DNA of 16,444 nucleotides. Origin: an uncultured Clostridia bacterium (GTDB lineage Bacteria > Bacillota > Clostridia > Oscillospirales > Acutalibacteraceae). This document shows, in pieces, positions 1 to 5,170 of the stretch. Where the stretch lies: contig CAUBKG010000048.1 of assembly GCA_958436475.1 (NCBI GenBank), positions 1 to 16,444 on the forward strand, written 5' to 3'. A model generated the notes under the pieces. That model was not told the DNA's origin, did no database searches, and was given only the letters and a program-made list of their open reading frames with translations. Both the position numbers and the translations under genes were made by a program. Position 1 is the stretch's first letter. Each line of letters starts with the position of its first letter.

Positions 1-70
1 GGTTCTGGTTGTTTTCGTTGCAGAGCTGGTCGATGTTGAAGTTGTTCTGATTATTCTTGTTGTTAGACAT
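1..70 (-). CDS. Asn/Gln-rich protein, N-terminal fragment (cut by window edge)
   Basis: Only the first 23 codons are in the window. Reading leftward from the ATG at 70 the product begins MSNNKNNQNNFNIDQLC, so about half of the visible residues are Asn or Gln and there is one Cys. A ribosome binding site (GGGAG) lies about a dozen bases before the ATG. No family can be named from so little. The composition and a forespore-sigma-like promoter upstream (139-169) would suit a small spore protein, but that is inference and other Asn-rich small proteins are equally possible. The gene is divergent from hisH. Confidence 0.5.
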   Translation of the reverse strand, partial: MSNNKNNQNNFNIDQLCNENNQN

Positions 71-138
71 GATTAAAATGAATCTCCCTTTTTTATAATT
101 TGAAATCGGCGGATTTTCTGTGAAATCGCCGCCGGTTT

Positions 139-169
139 TAGCTTGCGCTCCGCGCAGTTTGAATATTCA
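139..169 (-). promoter_or_regulatory. Candidate sigma-F/sigma-G-like promoter for the Asn-rich gene
   Basis: On the minus strand TGAATA (169-164) is followed after 18 bases by CAAGCTA (145-139). The forespore sigma consensus in Bacillus is close to TGAATA, a spacer of 17-18, and CATACTA, so the -35 is exact and the -10 matches at 5 of 7 positions. Transcription would start near 132, leaving a leader of about 60 bases with a hairpin (CGGCGGATTT near 109-118 pairs with AAAT and CCGCCG near 124-135) before the ribosome binding site. No good sigma-A promoter was seen for this gene. Confidence 0.35.
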
Positions 170-187
170 TTACGGCGGGAGATTCGC

Positions 188-216
188 TTGCGTAAATATT
201 TGAAAAATGGTAAAAT
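188..216 (+). promoter_or_regulatory. Candidate sigma-A promoter upstream of hisH
   Basis: TTGCGT (188-193) is separated by exactly 17 bases from TAAAAT (211-216), and the -10 is extended by TGG (208-210). Transcription would start near 223, giving hisH a leader of about 210 bases. No promoter-like pair is visible between the terminator-like hairpin ending at 374 and the hisH ribosome binding site at 421, so this is the best candidate for hisHF expression. Confidence 0.45.
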
Positions 217-242
217 GATTCATAGGTTTTTTTAGAAAAATA

Positions 243-270
243 AAAACAGCCGCGAATAGGCGGCTGTTTT
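243..270. other. Perfect 11-bp hairpin in the hisH leader
   Basis: AAAACAGCCGC (243-253) and GCGGCTGTTTT (260-270) are exact reverse complements around a 6-base loop. On the plus strand only four T belong to the stem and CCGG follows. On the minus strand the stem is followed by TTTTTATTTTTC, a good terminator tail, although no leftward gene lies upstream on that strand. It may therefore block antisense transcription as well as fold in the leader. Confidence 0.6.
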
Positions 271-336
271 CCGGCGAATTCTTTTAGCGGCTTTTTTAGC
301 GCTGCGGCTCTTCGAGGCCGCGTGCTGAAATTTTAT

Positions 337-374
337 GTCTGTTGCCCATACGGCGGGCAGCATGGACGATTTTT
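337..374 (+). terminator. Terminator-like hairpin before hisH
   Basis: TGTTGCCC (340-347) pairs with GGGCAGCA (355-362) with one G-U, and GTC (337-339) with GAC (365-367) around a two-base bulge, followed by GA and five T (370-374). This is a credible Rho-independent terminator, placed between the candidate promoter and hisH, so it could act as an attenuator. Its 3' half is identical over 15 bases to the terminator after fusA (15981-15995). Confidence 0.55.
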
Positions 375-381
375 ATAAAAA

Positions 382-404
382 ACACCCTCTTGCCAAGAGG
401 GTGT
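382..404. other. 10-bp hairpin directly before the hisH ribosome binding site
   Basis: ACACCCTCTT (382-391) and AAGAGGGTGT (395-404) are exact reverse complements with a 3-base loop. The plus-strand tail is only ATTTTG; the minus-strand tail is TTTTTATAAAAA. The hairpin ends 16 bases before GGAGG (421-425) and may be part of leader control or may stabilise the start of the hisHF message. Confidence 0.55.
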
Positions 405-432
405 ATTTTGGGCGAACAGCGGAGGAAACAGA

Positions 433-1050
433 ATGGTAACCATTATTGATTACGGCGCGGGGAATACCGAAAGCGTTGCAAAGGCAGTCCGGTTTTTGGG
501 GCAGACCTGTGAACTGACGAACGATCCGGAAAAGCTCCTTCAGGCCGACCGGGTGATCCTGCCGGGCGTGGGCGCGTTCCGCGACGCCATGCGGATGCTG
601 AGGGAGCTCCATATGGAGCAAGCGATCGCCGCCTTCCTGAAAACCGGCCGCCCGTTCCTCGGAATTTGCCTGGGGCTGCAGCTGCTGTTCGAGTCGAGCG
701 AGGAAGCGCCGGGCTGCGCCGGGCTGTCTCTCCTGCCGGGCCGCATCGTGCGGATCCCCGCGGGAGGCGGCAGGAAGGTTCCGCACATCGGCTGGAATTC
801 CCTTTCAGTGAACCCGGAGGCGGGGCTGCTCCATGGTCTGCCCCCAAACCCTTATGTATATTTTGTGCATTCGTATTACTTAAAAGCCGGCCGGCCCGAA
901 ATCGTTGCGGCGCGGACGGAATACGGCGTGCCGATCGACGCTGCCGTGCAGTGGGAAAACATTGCCGCCACCCAGTTCCATCCGGAAAAGAGCGGCGCGG
1001 CGGGCCTTAAAATTCTCACGAATTTTTTGAACGGCGGGGAGGAGCAGTAA
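433..1050 (+). CDS. hisH: Imidazole glycerol phosphate synthase, glutamine amidotransferase subunit HisH
   Basis: HisH hydrolyses glutamine and passes the ammonia to HisF, which joins it to PRFAR to give imidazole glycerol phosphate and AICAR in histidine synthesis. The 205-residue product has the usual length of a class I glutamine amidotransferase of this type: YGAGN near the N-terminus (7-11), the nucleophile elbow GICLG with Cys79, and QFHPEKS supplying His183 and Glu185 of the catalytic triad. The ATG at 433 has GGAGG seven bases upstream (421-425). The stop codon is one base from the hisF start, so the two are co-transcribed and probably translationally coupled. Other his genes are not adjacent. 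A stand-alone amidotransferase role, as in sugar-amidating relatives, is less likely because HisF beside it has both catalytic Asp residues. Confidence 0.96.
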   Translation: MVTIIDYGAGNTESVAKAVRFLGQTCELTNDPEKLLQADRVILPGVGAFRDAMRMLRELHMEQAIAAFLKTGRPFLGICLGLQLLFESSEEAPGCAGLSLLPGRIVRIPAGGGRKVPHIGWNSLSVNPEAGLLHGLPPNPYVYFVHSYYLKAGRPEIVAARTEYGVPIDAAVQWENIAATQFHPEKSGAAGLKILTNFLNGGEEQ

Positions 1051-1051
1051 C

Positions 1052-1813
1052 ATGTTTGCAAAACGGATCATCCCCTGCCTGGATGTGAAGGACGGCAGGG
1101 TCGTCAAGGGAGTCAGCTTCGTGAATTTGGTGGACGCCGGAGATCCGGTGGAATGCGCCAAGGCGTACGACCGCGAGCAGGCGGATGAGCTCGTGTTCCT
1201 CGATATCACCGCCACGCATGAGGCGCGCGGCACGATGATCGATATGGTGGAACGGGTGGCCTCCTCCATTTTTATCCCCTTCACCGTAGGCGGCGGCATT
1301 CGAAGCGTGGAGGATTTCACGGCCCTCCTGCGCGCCGGGGCGGATAAAATATCGGTCAATTCTGCGGCGGTGCGGGACCCGGGCCTCATCAGCCGCGCGG
1401 CGGAAAAGTTCGGCAGCCAGTGCGTGGTGGTGGCCATCGATGCGAAGCGTACGCAGGGCGGCGGCTTCGAGGTGTACTTGAACGGCGGGCGCATCGGTAC
1501 GGGGATCGATGCGGTCGGCTGGGCGCGCGAGGCGGAACGGCGGGGTGCGGGGGAAATCCTCCTCACCAGCATGGACTGCGACGGGCAGAAATCCGGCTAC
1601 GATCTGGAGCTTACCCGAGCGGTAGCTAAAGCGGTGGGCATCCCGGTCATTGCCTCGGGCGGCGCCGGAACCCCGGAGCATTTTTACGACGCGCTGACGG
1701 CCGGCCAGGCGGACGCGGCGCTGGCAGCTTCCCTTTTCCATTTCAAAGAGCTGTCCATCCCGGCGTTAAAGGAGTATCTTTCGGGGCGGGGCGTTCCCGT
1801 CCGGCTGGGATAA
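1052..1813 (+). CDS. hisF: Imidazole glycerol phosphate synthase, cyclase subunit HisF
   Basis: HisF is the (beta/alpha)8-barrel cyclase that uses ammonia from HisH to convert PRFAR to imidazole glycerol phosphate and AICAR. The 253-residue product has the family length. The two catalytic aspartates are visible: Asp11 in IIPCLDVKDG and Asp130 in VVVAIDAKR. Phosphate-binding loops are seen at FTVGGGIRS (77-85) and IPVIASGGAG near residue 200. The ATG at 1052 follows the hisH stop by one base, and its ribosome binding site (GGGGAGGAG) lies inside the end of hisH. It is the last gene of the rightward unit; a hairpin with a T-run at 1861-1884 probably ends transcription. Confidence 0.96.
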   Translation: MFAKRIIPCLDVKDGRVVKGVSFVNLVDAGDPVECAKAYDREQADELVFLDITATHEARGTMIDMVERVASSIFIPFTVGGGIRSVEDFTALLRAGADKISVNSAAVRDPGLISRAAEKFGSQCVVVAIDAKRTQGGGFEVYLNGGRIGTGIDAVGWAREAERRGAGEILLTSMDCDGQKSGYDLELTRAVAKAVGIPVIASGGAGTPEHFYDALTAGQADAALAASLFHFKELSIPALKEYLSGRGVPVRLG

Positions 1814-1819
1814 AGGCAT

Positions 1820-1847
1820 AAAAAGCAGCCGGCCCCATTAGCCGGCT
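1820..1847 (-). terminator. Hairpin with leftward T-tail after hisF
   Basis: AGCCGGC (1827-1833) pairs with GCCGGCT (1841-1847) over a 7-base loop. On the minus strand the stem is followed by GC and then five T, so it could be a backup terminator for leftward transcripts from the pro operon. On the plus strand there is no T-run. Confidence 0.45.
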
Positions 1848-1860
1848 CCAGATAAGGAAA

Positions 1861-1884
1861 CTTTTCCGTTGGAAGAGCTTTTTT
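1861..1884 (+). terminator. Probable terminator of hisH-hisF
   Basis: CTTTTCC (1861-1867) pairs with GGAAGAG (1871-1877), with one G-U, over the loop GTT. C and six T (1879-1884) follow. The stem is short but the position, 48 bases after the hisF stop, fits. Confidence 0.5.
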
Positions 1885-2007
1885 CGCGCACTGCCGCGTC
1901 ATTTTTCCTTGGCAACCACAAAGGGTGCCAGCGGAAAACTTCCTTGCATTGCATCGAAAACAGCACCTTCCACGGTGAAAAACAGATTTTATCCTGTTTT
2001 TGAAGGT

Positions 2008-2054
2008 AAAAAAACACAAGAAGCCCGTGGCAGATTTCTACTGCCGCGGGCTTC
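2008..2054 (-). terminator. Terminator of the leftward proB-proA unit
   Basis: A 14-bp stem with one G-U pair (2020-2033 with 2041-2054, loop ATTTCTA). On the minus strand it is followed by TTGTG and seven T. It lies about 100 bases past the stop codon of the membrane protein gene and is the strongest terminator in this gap. Confidence 0.8.
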
Positions 2055-2158
2055 CTTACTATTTCGTGCAAGCCAAAAAAGAAAGGTTTCCTCATCCGGC
2101 CCCGGCCTTGGAGCCGGCTGCTTTGCAGAGGCTGGCTTTAGCCGGCGGCATGTTTTGT

Positions 2159-2806
2159 TTATTCGGCCAGTTTCACGGCGGTGATGATTTCGCTCCCCTT
2201 TTCGCCCTCCAGCACATAATCCATATACTTTTCGGGCTGGACTTCGGCTGGGTCGGCGGAAACGCTCGTGGGCATATAGGCTACGTGCAGGGTGGTGACC
2301 CCGTCGCTGTGCCGGATGCTTTCCACCCTCGGGTAGTAAAGGTAGGTATAGCCTGTGATGGGGACATGGACGCTGTCTTCCTCGCCGTTGTACCGGTAAG
2401 GGCTGCCGTCGTAATCCAGGGCGGTGAGATCGAGTGTTACATCCGGACCGAACATCTTTTCCGCCTGTGCCTGGATCTCGGAAACCGGCACGAGCATGCG
2501 GCCCTCGGTATCGTATTCATAGGTTTCCTCGCCGCTGTTGTTTTTTGCGATTTCCATGATGCACGCTTCCGCCGCCACTTCCTGCTGGATTTTAGAAACA
2601 TCGTCGAAGGGCATGGGATCGAGCATCACAAGGGAGGAAATCTGGTTCCCATACCGCCGCCGCTCCTCCGAATTATCGAAGAGGAGGGCAATGCCTTTTC
2701 CGGCCAGCACCACCACGGTAACAAAGCCGATCAGAGCAAAGATCAGGATAATAACGCCCATCACGCGGGTGGCCGTCTGGCTGCCGCGCGCTTTTGCTGC
2801 GCTCAT
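2159..2806 (-). CDS. Unrecognised single-span membrane protein, third gene of the pro operon
   Basis: I do not recognise this 215-residue protein. A short basic N-terminus (K5, R7, R14) precedes one hydrophobic segment of about 23 residues (roughly 15-37, VMGVIILIFALIGFVTVVVL). The remaining 170 residues are hydrophilic and acidic with many Tyr (YEYDTEG, GYTYLYYPRV). By the positive-inside rule the N-terminus is cytoplasmic and the bulk lies outside. No lipobox is seen and the only Cys, in AACIMEI, is outside the membrane segment. The ATG at 2806 has AAGGAG eight bases upstream, and the gene starts 28 bases after the proA stop, so it is very likely co-transcribed with proB-proA. Whether it has any link to proline is unknown. 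The opposite strand is open over the same region but lacks a ribosome binding site and would read through the terminator. Confidence 0.85.
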   Translation of the reverse strand: MSAAKARGSQTATRVMGVIILIFALIGFVTVVVLAGKGIALLFDNSEERRRYGNQISSLVMLDPMPFDDVSKIQQEVAAEACIMEIAKNNSGEETYEYDTEGRMLVPVSEIQAQAEKMFGPDVTLDLTALDYDGSPYRYNGEEDSVHVPITGYTYLYYPRVESIRHSDGVTTLHVAYMPTSVSADPAEVQPEKYMDYVLEGEKGSEIITAVKLAE

Positions 2807-2834
2807 ATGCGTTTCTCCTTCCTGGCTTTTCCGG

Positions 2835-4082
2835 TCAGCGGATCTGGCCGCTGCCGTAGATCGTATATTTTACGGAGGTGAGCTCGGAAAGGCCCATCGG
2901 GCCTCTTGCGTGGAGCTTCTGCGTGGAAATGCCGATTTCGCAGCCCAGGCCGAATTCGCCGCCGTCTGTAAAGCGTGTGGAGGCGTTCACATAAACCGCC
3001 GCGGAATCCACCTCCCGGAGGAATCGCTCGGAGGCGGCGTAGCTTTCGGTGACGATGCATTCGCTGTGGCCGCTGCTGTACTGCGCGATGTGGCGGAGGG
3101 CTTCGTCCATCGAATCTACCACGCGCACGGCGAGGATGTAATCAAGGAATTCCGTTTGATAATCCTCCTCGGTAGCGGGGAGGACCGTTTCGCCCAGAAT
3201 GGCCCGTGTTTTTTCACAGCCGCGCAGCTCCACGTTTTTTTCACGGAGGCGCGCCGCCATGGCGGGCAGCGCTTCCTTTGCAATGTCCGCATGCACGAGG
3301 ACCGTTTCGATCGCGTTGCAGACGGAGGGGCGGGAGGTTTTGGCGTTGAAAATGATATTGGCAGCCATGGCAACGTCTGCGTCCCGATCCACATACACAT
3401 GGCAGTTGCCCACGCCCGTTTCGATCACCGGCACCTTGGCGTTTTCCACGACCGCCCGGATGAGCCCCGCGCCGCCGCGGGGAATGAGAACGTCGAGATA
3501 CCCGGTGAGCTGCATGAGCTCGGTGGCGGAAGCGCGGGAGGTATCCTGCACGAGCTGGATGCAGTCCTCCGGAAGGCCGGCGGAAGCAGCCGCCCGGCGC
3601 ATCACGCCCGAAATGGCGCGGTTCGAACGGATGGCTTCCTTTCCCCCGCGCAGGATCACCGCGTTGCCGGCCTTGAGGCACAGCGCCGCGGCGTCTGAGG
3701 TCACGTTGGGGCGGCCTTCATAAATGATGCCGATCACCCCGAGCGGCACGCTCACCTTCATGATTTTCAGCCCATTCGGGAGCGTTTCGCCGTGCAGCAC
3801 CCTGCCCACCGGATCGCGGAACGAGGCGACCTCGCGCACGCCGTCCGCCATGCCGCGGATGCGTTCTTCCGTGAGGGCGAGCCGGTCGAGCATGGCGGCA
3901 GGAGTGCCGTTTGCTTTCGCGGCTTCCACATCGTCCGCGTTGGCGGCGAGGATCTCCGCCATATTTTCTTCGAGGGCCGCGGCGATGGCGCGGAGGGCGT
4001 CATTTTTTACGCTGCTGCCCGCTGCGGCGAGCACGCGCGCCGCTTCCTTTGCGTTTTTCCCCATCTGTTCCAAAACAGTCAT
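2835..4082 (-). CDS. proA: Gamma-glutamyl phosphate reductase (glutamate-5-semialdehyde dehydrogenase)
   Basis: ProA reduces gamma-glutamyl phosphate with NADPH to glutamate 5-semialdehyde, the second step of proline synthesis. The 415-residue length is typical. The aldehyde-dehydrogenase-like fold shows the nucleotide-binding stretch GIIYEGRPNVTSD (118-130) and LRGGKEA (144-150), the catalytic Cys255 in KTSRPSVCNAIET, and the family's C-terminal ELTSVKYTIYGSGQIR. The start ATG at 4082 overlaps the proB stop in an ATGA arrangement (4079-4082), which implies translational coupling. ProB product is a labile acyl phosphate, and coupled, equimolar synthesis of the two enzymes would suit channelling. 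Confidence 0.97.
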   Translation of the reverse strand: MTVLEQMGKNAKEAARVLAAAGSSVKNDALRAIAAALEENMAEILAANADDVEAAKANGTPAAMLDRLALTEERIRGMADGVREVASFRDPVGRVLHGETLPNGLKIMKVSVPLGVIGIIYEGRPNVTSDAAALCLKAGNAVILRGGKEAIRSNRAISGVMRRAAASAGLPEDCIQLVQDTSRASATELMQLTGYLDVLIPRGGAGLIRAVVENAKVPVIETGVGNCHVYVDRDADVAMAANIIFNAKTSRPSVCNAIETVLVHADIAKEALPAMAARLREKNVELRGCEKTRAILGETVLPATEEDYQTEFLDYILAVRVVDSMDEALRHIAQYSSGHSECIVTESYAASERFLREVDSAAVYVNASTRFTDGGEFGLGCEIGISTQKLHARGPMGLSELTSVKYTIYGSGQIR

Positions 4083-4873
4083 GTTTCATCTGCCCCTTTC
4101 GCATGGAATACGGTACCGACGCTCTTGCCCTCCAGCAGATCATAAATCAGCTCGGGGGCGTCCCCGCGGATGATCGCCATTTCCACGCCTGCGCCGGTGG
4201 CTATCTTTGCGGCGGAAAGCTTGGTCACCATACCGCCGGTGCCGCGGGGGGAACCGCTTCCTCCGGCGAGCGCCTCGATTTCCGGCGTGATGGCGTCTAC
4301 CTCCGGGATGAGCTTTGCATACGGGTTTTTTCTCGGGTCGCTGTCATACAGGCCGTCGATATCCGTTAAAATAATCAGCGCGTCCGCCTGCACGAGAACC
4401 GATACGATGGCGGAGAGGGTATCGTTATCACCGAATTCGAGCTCATCGACCGCCACAGTGTCGTTTTCATTCACAATGGGGATTACGCCCATATCGGTTA
4501 GCATATGAAAGGTGTTGATTACGTTCTGCATGCGGTCTTCTTTTTCGATGATGGTGCGGGTGAGAAGGACCTGGGCTACAGTGTGGCTGTATTCGGAAAA
4601 CATTTTATCATACATGAACATCAGCTCGCACTGGCCGACCGCCGCGGCCGCCTGCTTCACCTTGATGGTGCCTGGGGTGGGGATGCCGAGCTTGCCGGCG
4701 CCCACGCCCACCGAGCCGGACGAAACCAAAACCACCTTCCGGCCGGAATTGGCGATATCCGCCGCAACCTTCACGAGGCGGCTCATTTTGCGCAGGTTGA
4801 TGCGCCCGTTCTCATAGGTGAGGCTGGACGTGCCGATTTTGAGGACTACCGTTTCCGCATTTTTCAGCGACAT
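4079..4873 (-). CDS. proB: Glutamate 5-kinase, short form without PUA domain
   Basis: ProB phosphorylates glutamate with ATP to gamma-glutamyl phosphate, the committed and normally proline-inhibited step of proline synthesis. From the ATG at 4873 the product is 264 residues of the amino acid kinase family: KIGTSS near the N-terminus, SSGSVGVGAGKLG, the substrate loop NENDTVAVDELEFGDND, TDIDGLYDSDPRKNP and GTGGMVTKLSAAKIA. It ends after the kinase domain, so the C-terminal PUA domain of longer homologues is absent; short forms are known. The frame stays open to an ATG at 4942, but the 4873 start is preferred because GAGGGAAGGG (4883-4892) lies nine bases upstream and the protein then begins MSLKNAETVVLKIG, as expected. 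It is the first gene of a leftward unit with proA and the membrane protein gene. Confidence 0.95.
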   Translation of the reverse strand: MSLKNAETVVLKIGTSSLTYENGRINLRKMSRLVKVAADIANSGRKVVLVSSGSVGVGAGKLGIPTPGTIKVKQAAAAVGQCELMFMYDKMFSEYSHTVAQVLLTRTIIEKEDRMQNVINTFHMLTDMGVIPIVNENDTVAVDELEFGDNDTLSAIVSVLVQADALIILTDIDGLYDSDPRKNPYAKLIPEVDAITPEIEALAGGSGSPRGTGGMVTKLSAAKIATGAGVEMAIIRGDAPELIYDLLEGKSVGTVFHAKGADET

Positions 4874-4882
4874 GGAAGAAGA

Positions 4883-4892
4883 CCCTTCCCTC
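4883..4892 (-). promoter_or_regulatory. Ribosome binding site fixing the proB start at 4873
   Basis: GAGGGAAGGG on the minus strand, nine bases before ATG 4873. Choosing the upstream ATG at 4942 or 4894 would place this site inside the coding sequence and add 23 or 7 residues not expected in the family. Confidence 0.7.
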
Positions 4893-4907
4893 ATTATAAT
4901 ATTTTCT

Positions 4908-4960
4908 AAAAAACAGTAGTTGGACTCCTGTTTTTTGCGCATCCGCCCGCCGCGGGCGGA
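4908..4960 (-). promoter_or_regulatory. Two hairpins in the proB leader
   Basis: On the minus strand TCCGCCCG (4960-4953) pairs with CGGGCGGA (4949-4942) over a 3-base loop, then AAAAAACAG (4936-4928) pairs with CTGTTTTTT (4916-4908) over an 11-base loop. The second ends in a T-run about 16 bases before the ribosome binding site, so it could work as a weak attenuator or start-region switch. This is inference from pairing alone. Confidence 0.4.
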
Positions 4961-5002
4961 CGCTGAAATTTCTCGCAGATCGCCTCAGCAATCTGCCCCA
5001 AA

Positions 5003-5032
5003 ATTATAGCATACCGCCCGCTGCCATTTCAA
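5003..5032 (-). promoter_or_regulatory. Probable sigma-A promoter of proB-proA
   Basis: On the minus strand TTGAAA (5032-5027) lies 18 bases before a perfect TATAAT (5008-5003), which is extended by TGC. Transcription would start near 4996, about 120 bases before the proB ATG. A second TATAAT on the same strand (4898-4893) has no good -35 and would leave almost no leader. Confidence 0.65.
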
Positions 5033-5097
5033 CCATATTAGAAGGCGGGGCGGCAAAAACAAAGGGGAAGAAGGGCGCCCGCCGGCCGAAGAAAAAG

Positions 5098-5131
5098 AAA
5101 AAAGCCGCGTATTCAAAAAATACGCAGCTTT
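5098..5131 (-). terminator. Leftward-facing terminator-like hairpin between the proB and rpoB promoters
   Basis: A 13-bp stem with one C-A mismatch (5101-5113 with 5119-5131, loop CAAAA). On the minus strand it is followed by a T-rich tail (TTTTTTCTTTTTC). No leftward gene lies upstream of it, so it may stop antisense transcripts coming out of rpoB. On the plus strand the tail is poor. Confidence 0.5.
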
Positions 5132-5135
5132 ATCA

Positions 5136-5164
5136 TTGACAATCTCGGACAACCATGGTAGACT
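5136..5164 (+). promoter_or_regulatory. Probable sigma-A promoter of rpoB-rpoC
   Basis: A perfect TTGACA (5136-5141) is followed after 17 bases by TAGACT (5159-5164), four of six matches to the -10 consensus. Transcription would start near 5171, giving a leader of about 170 bases. It starts immediately to the right of the hairpin at 5098-5131. Confidence 0.65.
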
Positions 5165-5170
5165 GGATTA

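Larger units (their letters stand above)
223..374 (+). ncRNA. Candidate structured hisH leader or small RNA
   Basis: Downstream of the promoter at 188-216 the transcript would fold into an 11-bp perfect hairpin (243-253 with 260-270, loop GAATAG), a long hairpin (TTTTAGCGC and GCGGC of 294-308 with GCCGC, GTGCT and GAAA of 317-330) and a terminator-like hairpin (337-369) followed by five T. It ends about 58 bases before the hisH start. It can be read as a leader that terminates early unless relieved, or as a separate small RNA of about 150 bases. I see no T-box motif and no histidine-rich leader peptide, and I do not recognise a known family. Confidence 0.35.
71..432. other. Divergent intergenic region with structured RNA signals
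   Basis: This 362-base gap separates the leftward Asn-rich gene from rightward hisH. No convincing gene lies in it. It holds a candidate leftward forespore promoter (139-169), a candidate rightward housekeeping promoter (188-216), and a chain of hairpins at 243-270, 294-330, 337-369 and 382-404. Much of it is AT-rich, with GC-rich stems set into it, the pattern expected of a structured untranslated RNA rather than of coding sequence in this genome. Confidence 0.7.
1814..2158. other. Convergent intergenic region, terminators only
   Basis: The 345 bases between the ends of hisF (rightward) and the membrane protein gene (leftward) show no credible gene. They hold hairpins for both directions: 1827-1847 (minus tail), 1861-1884 (plus tail), an imperfect stem 1965-2007 and a long stem 2020-2054 (minus tail). 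AGCCGGC occurs four times (1827, 1840, 2112, 2140), twice as the arms of the first hairpin. Confidence 0.7.

Noticed and set aside
335..439. 34-codon frame starting MSVAHTAGSMDDF that overlaps the hisH start
   Set aside because: No ribosome binding site, and it runs through the terminator-like hairpin and the hairpin at 382-404. It has only two His, so it is not a convincing leader peptide.
2000..2881. 293-codon plus-strand frame opposite the membrane protein gene
   Set aside because: It starts inside a terminator tail, lacks a proper ribosome binding site and resembles no protein; the minus-strand gene has AAGGAG, a membrane span and operon context.
4893..4898. Second TATAAT close to proB as its promoter
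   Set aside because: No acceptable -35 at 15-18 bases, and the start would fall in the ribosome binding site; the TTGAAA-18-TATAAT pair at 5003-5032 is much better.
4874..4942. N-terminal extension of proB from ATG 4942
   Set aside because: The extra 23 residues are absent from the family's start, and a better ribosome binding site serves the ATG at 4873.
4874..5135. T-box riboswitch upstream of proB
   Set aside because: The conserved AGGGTGG-type T-box sequence is not present on the minus strand here.
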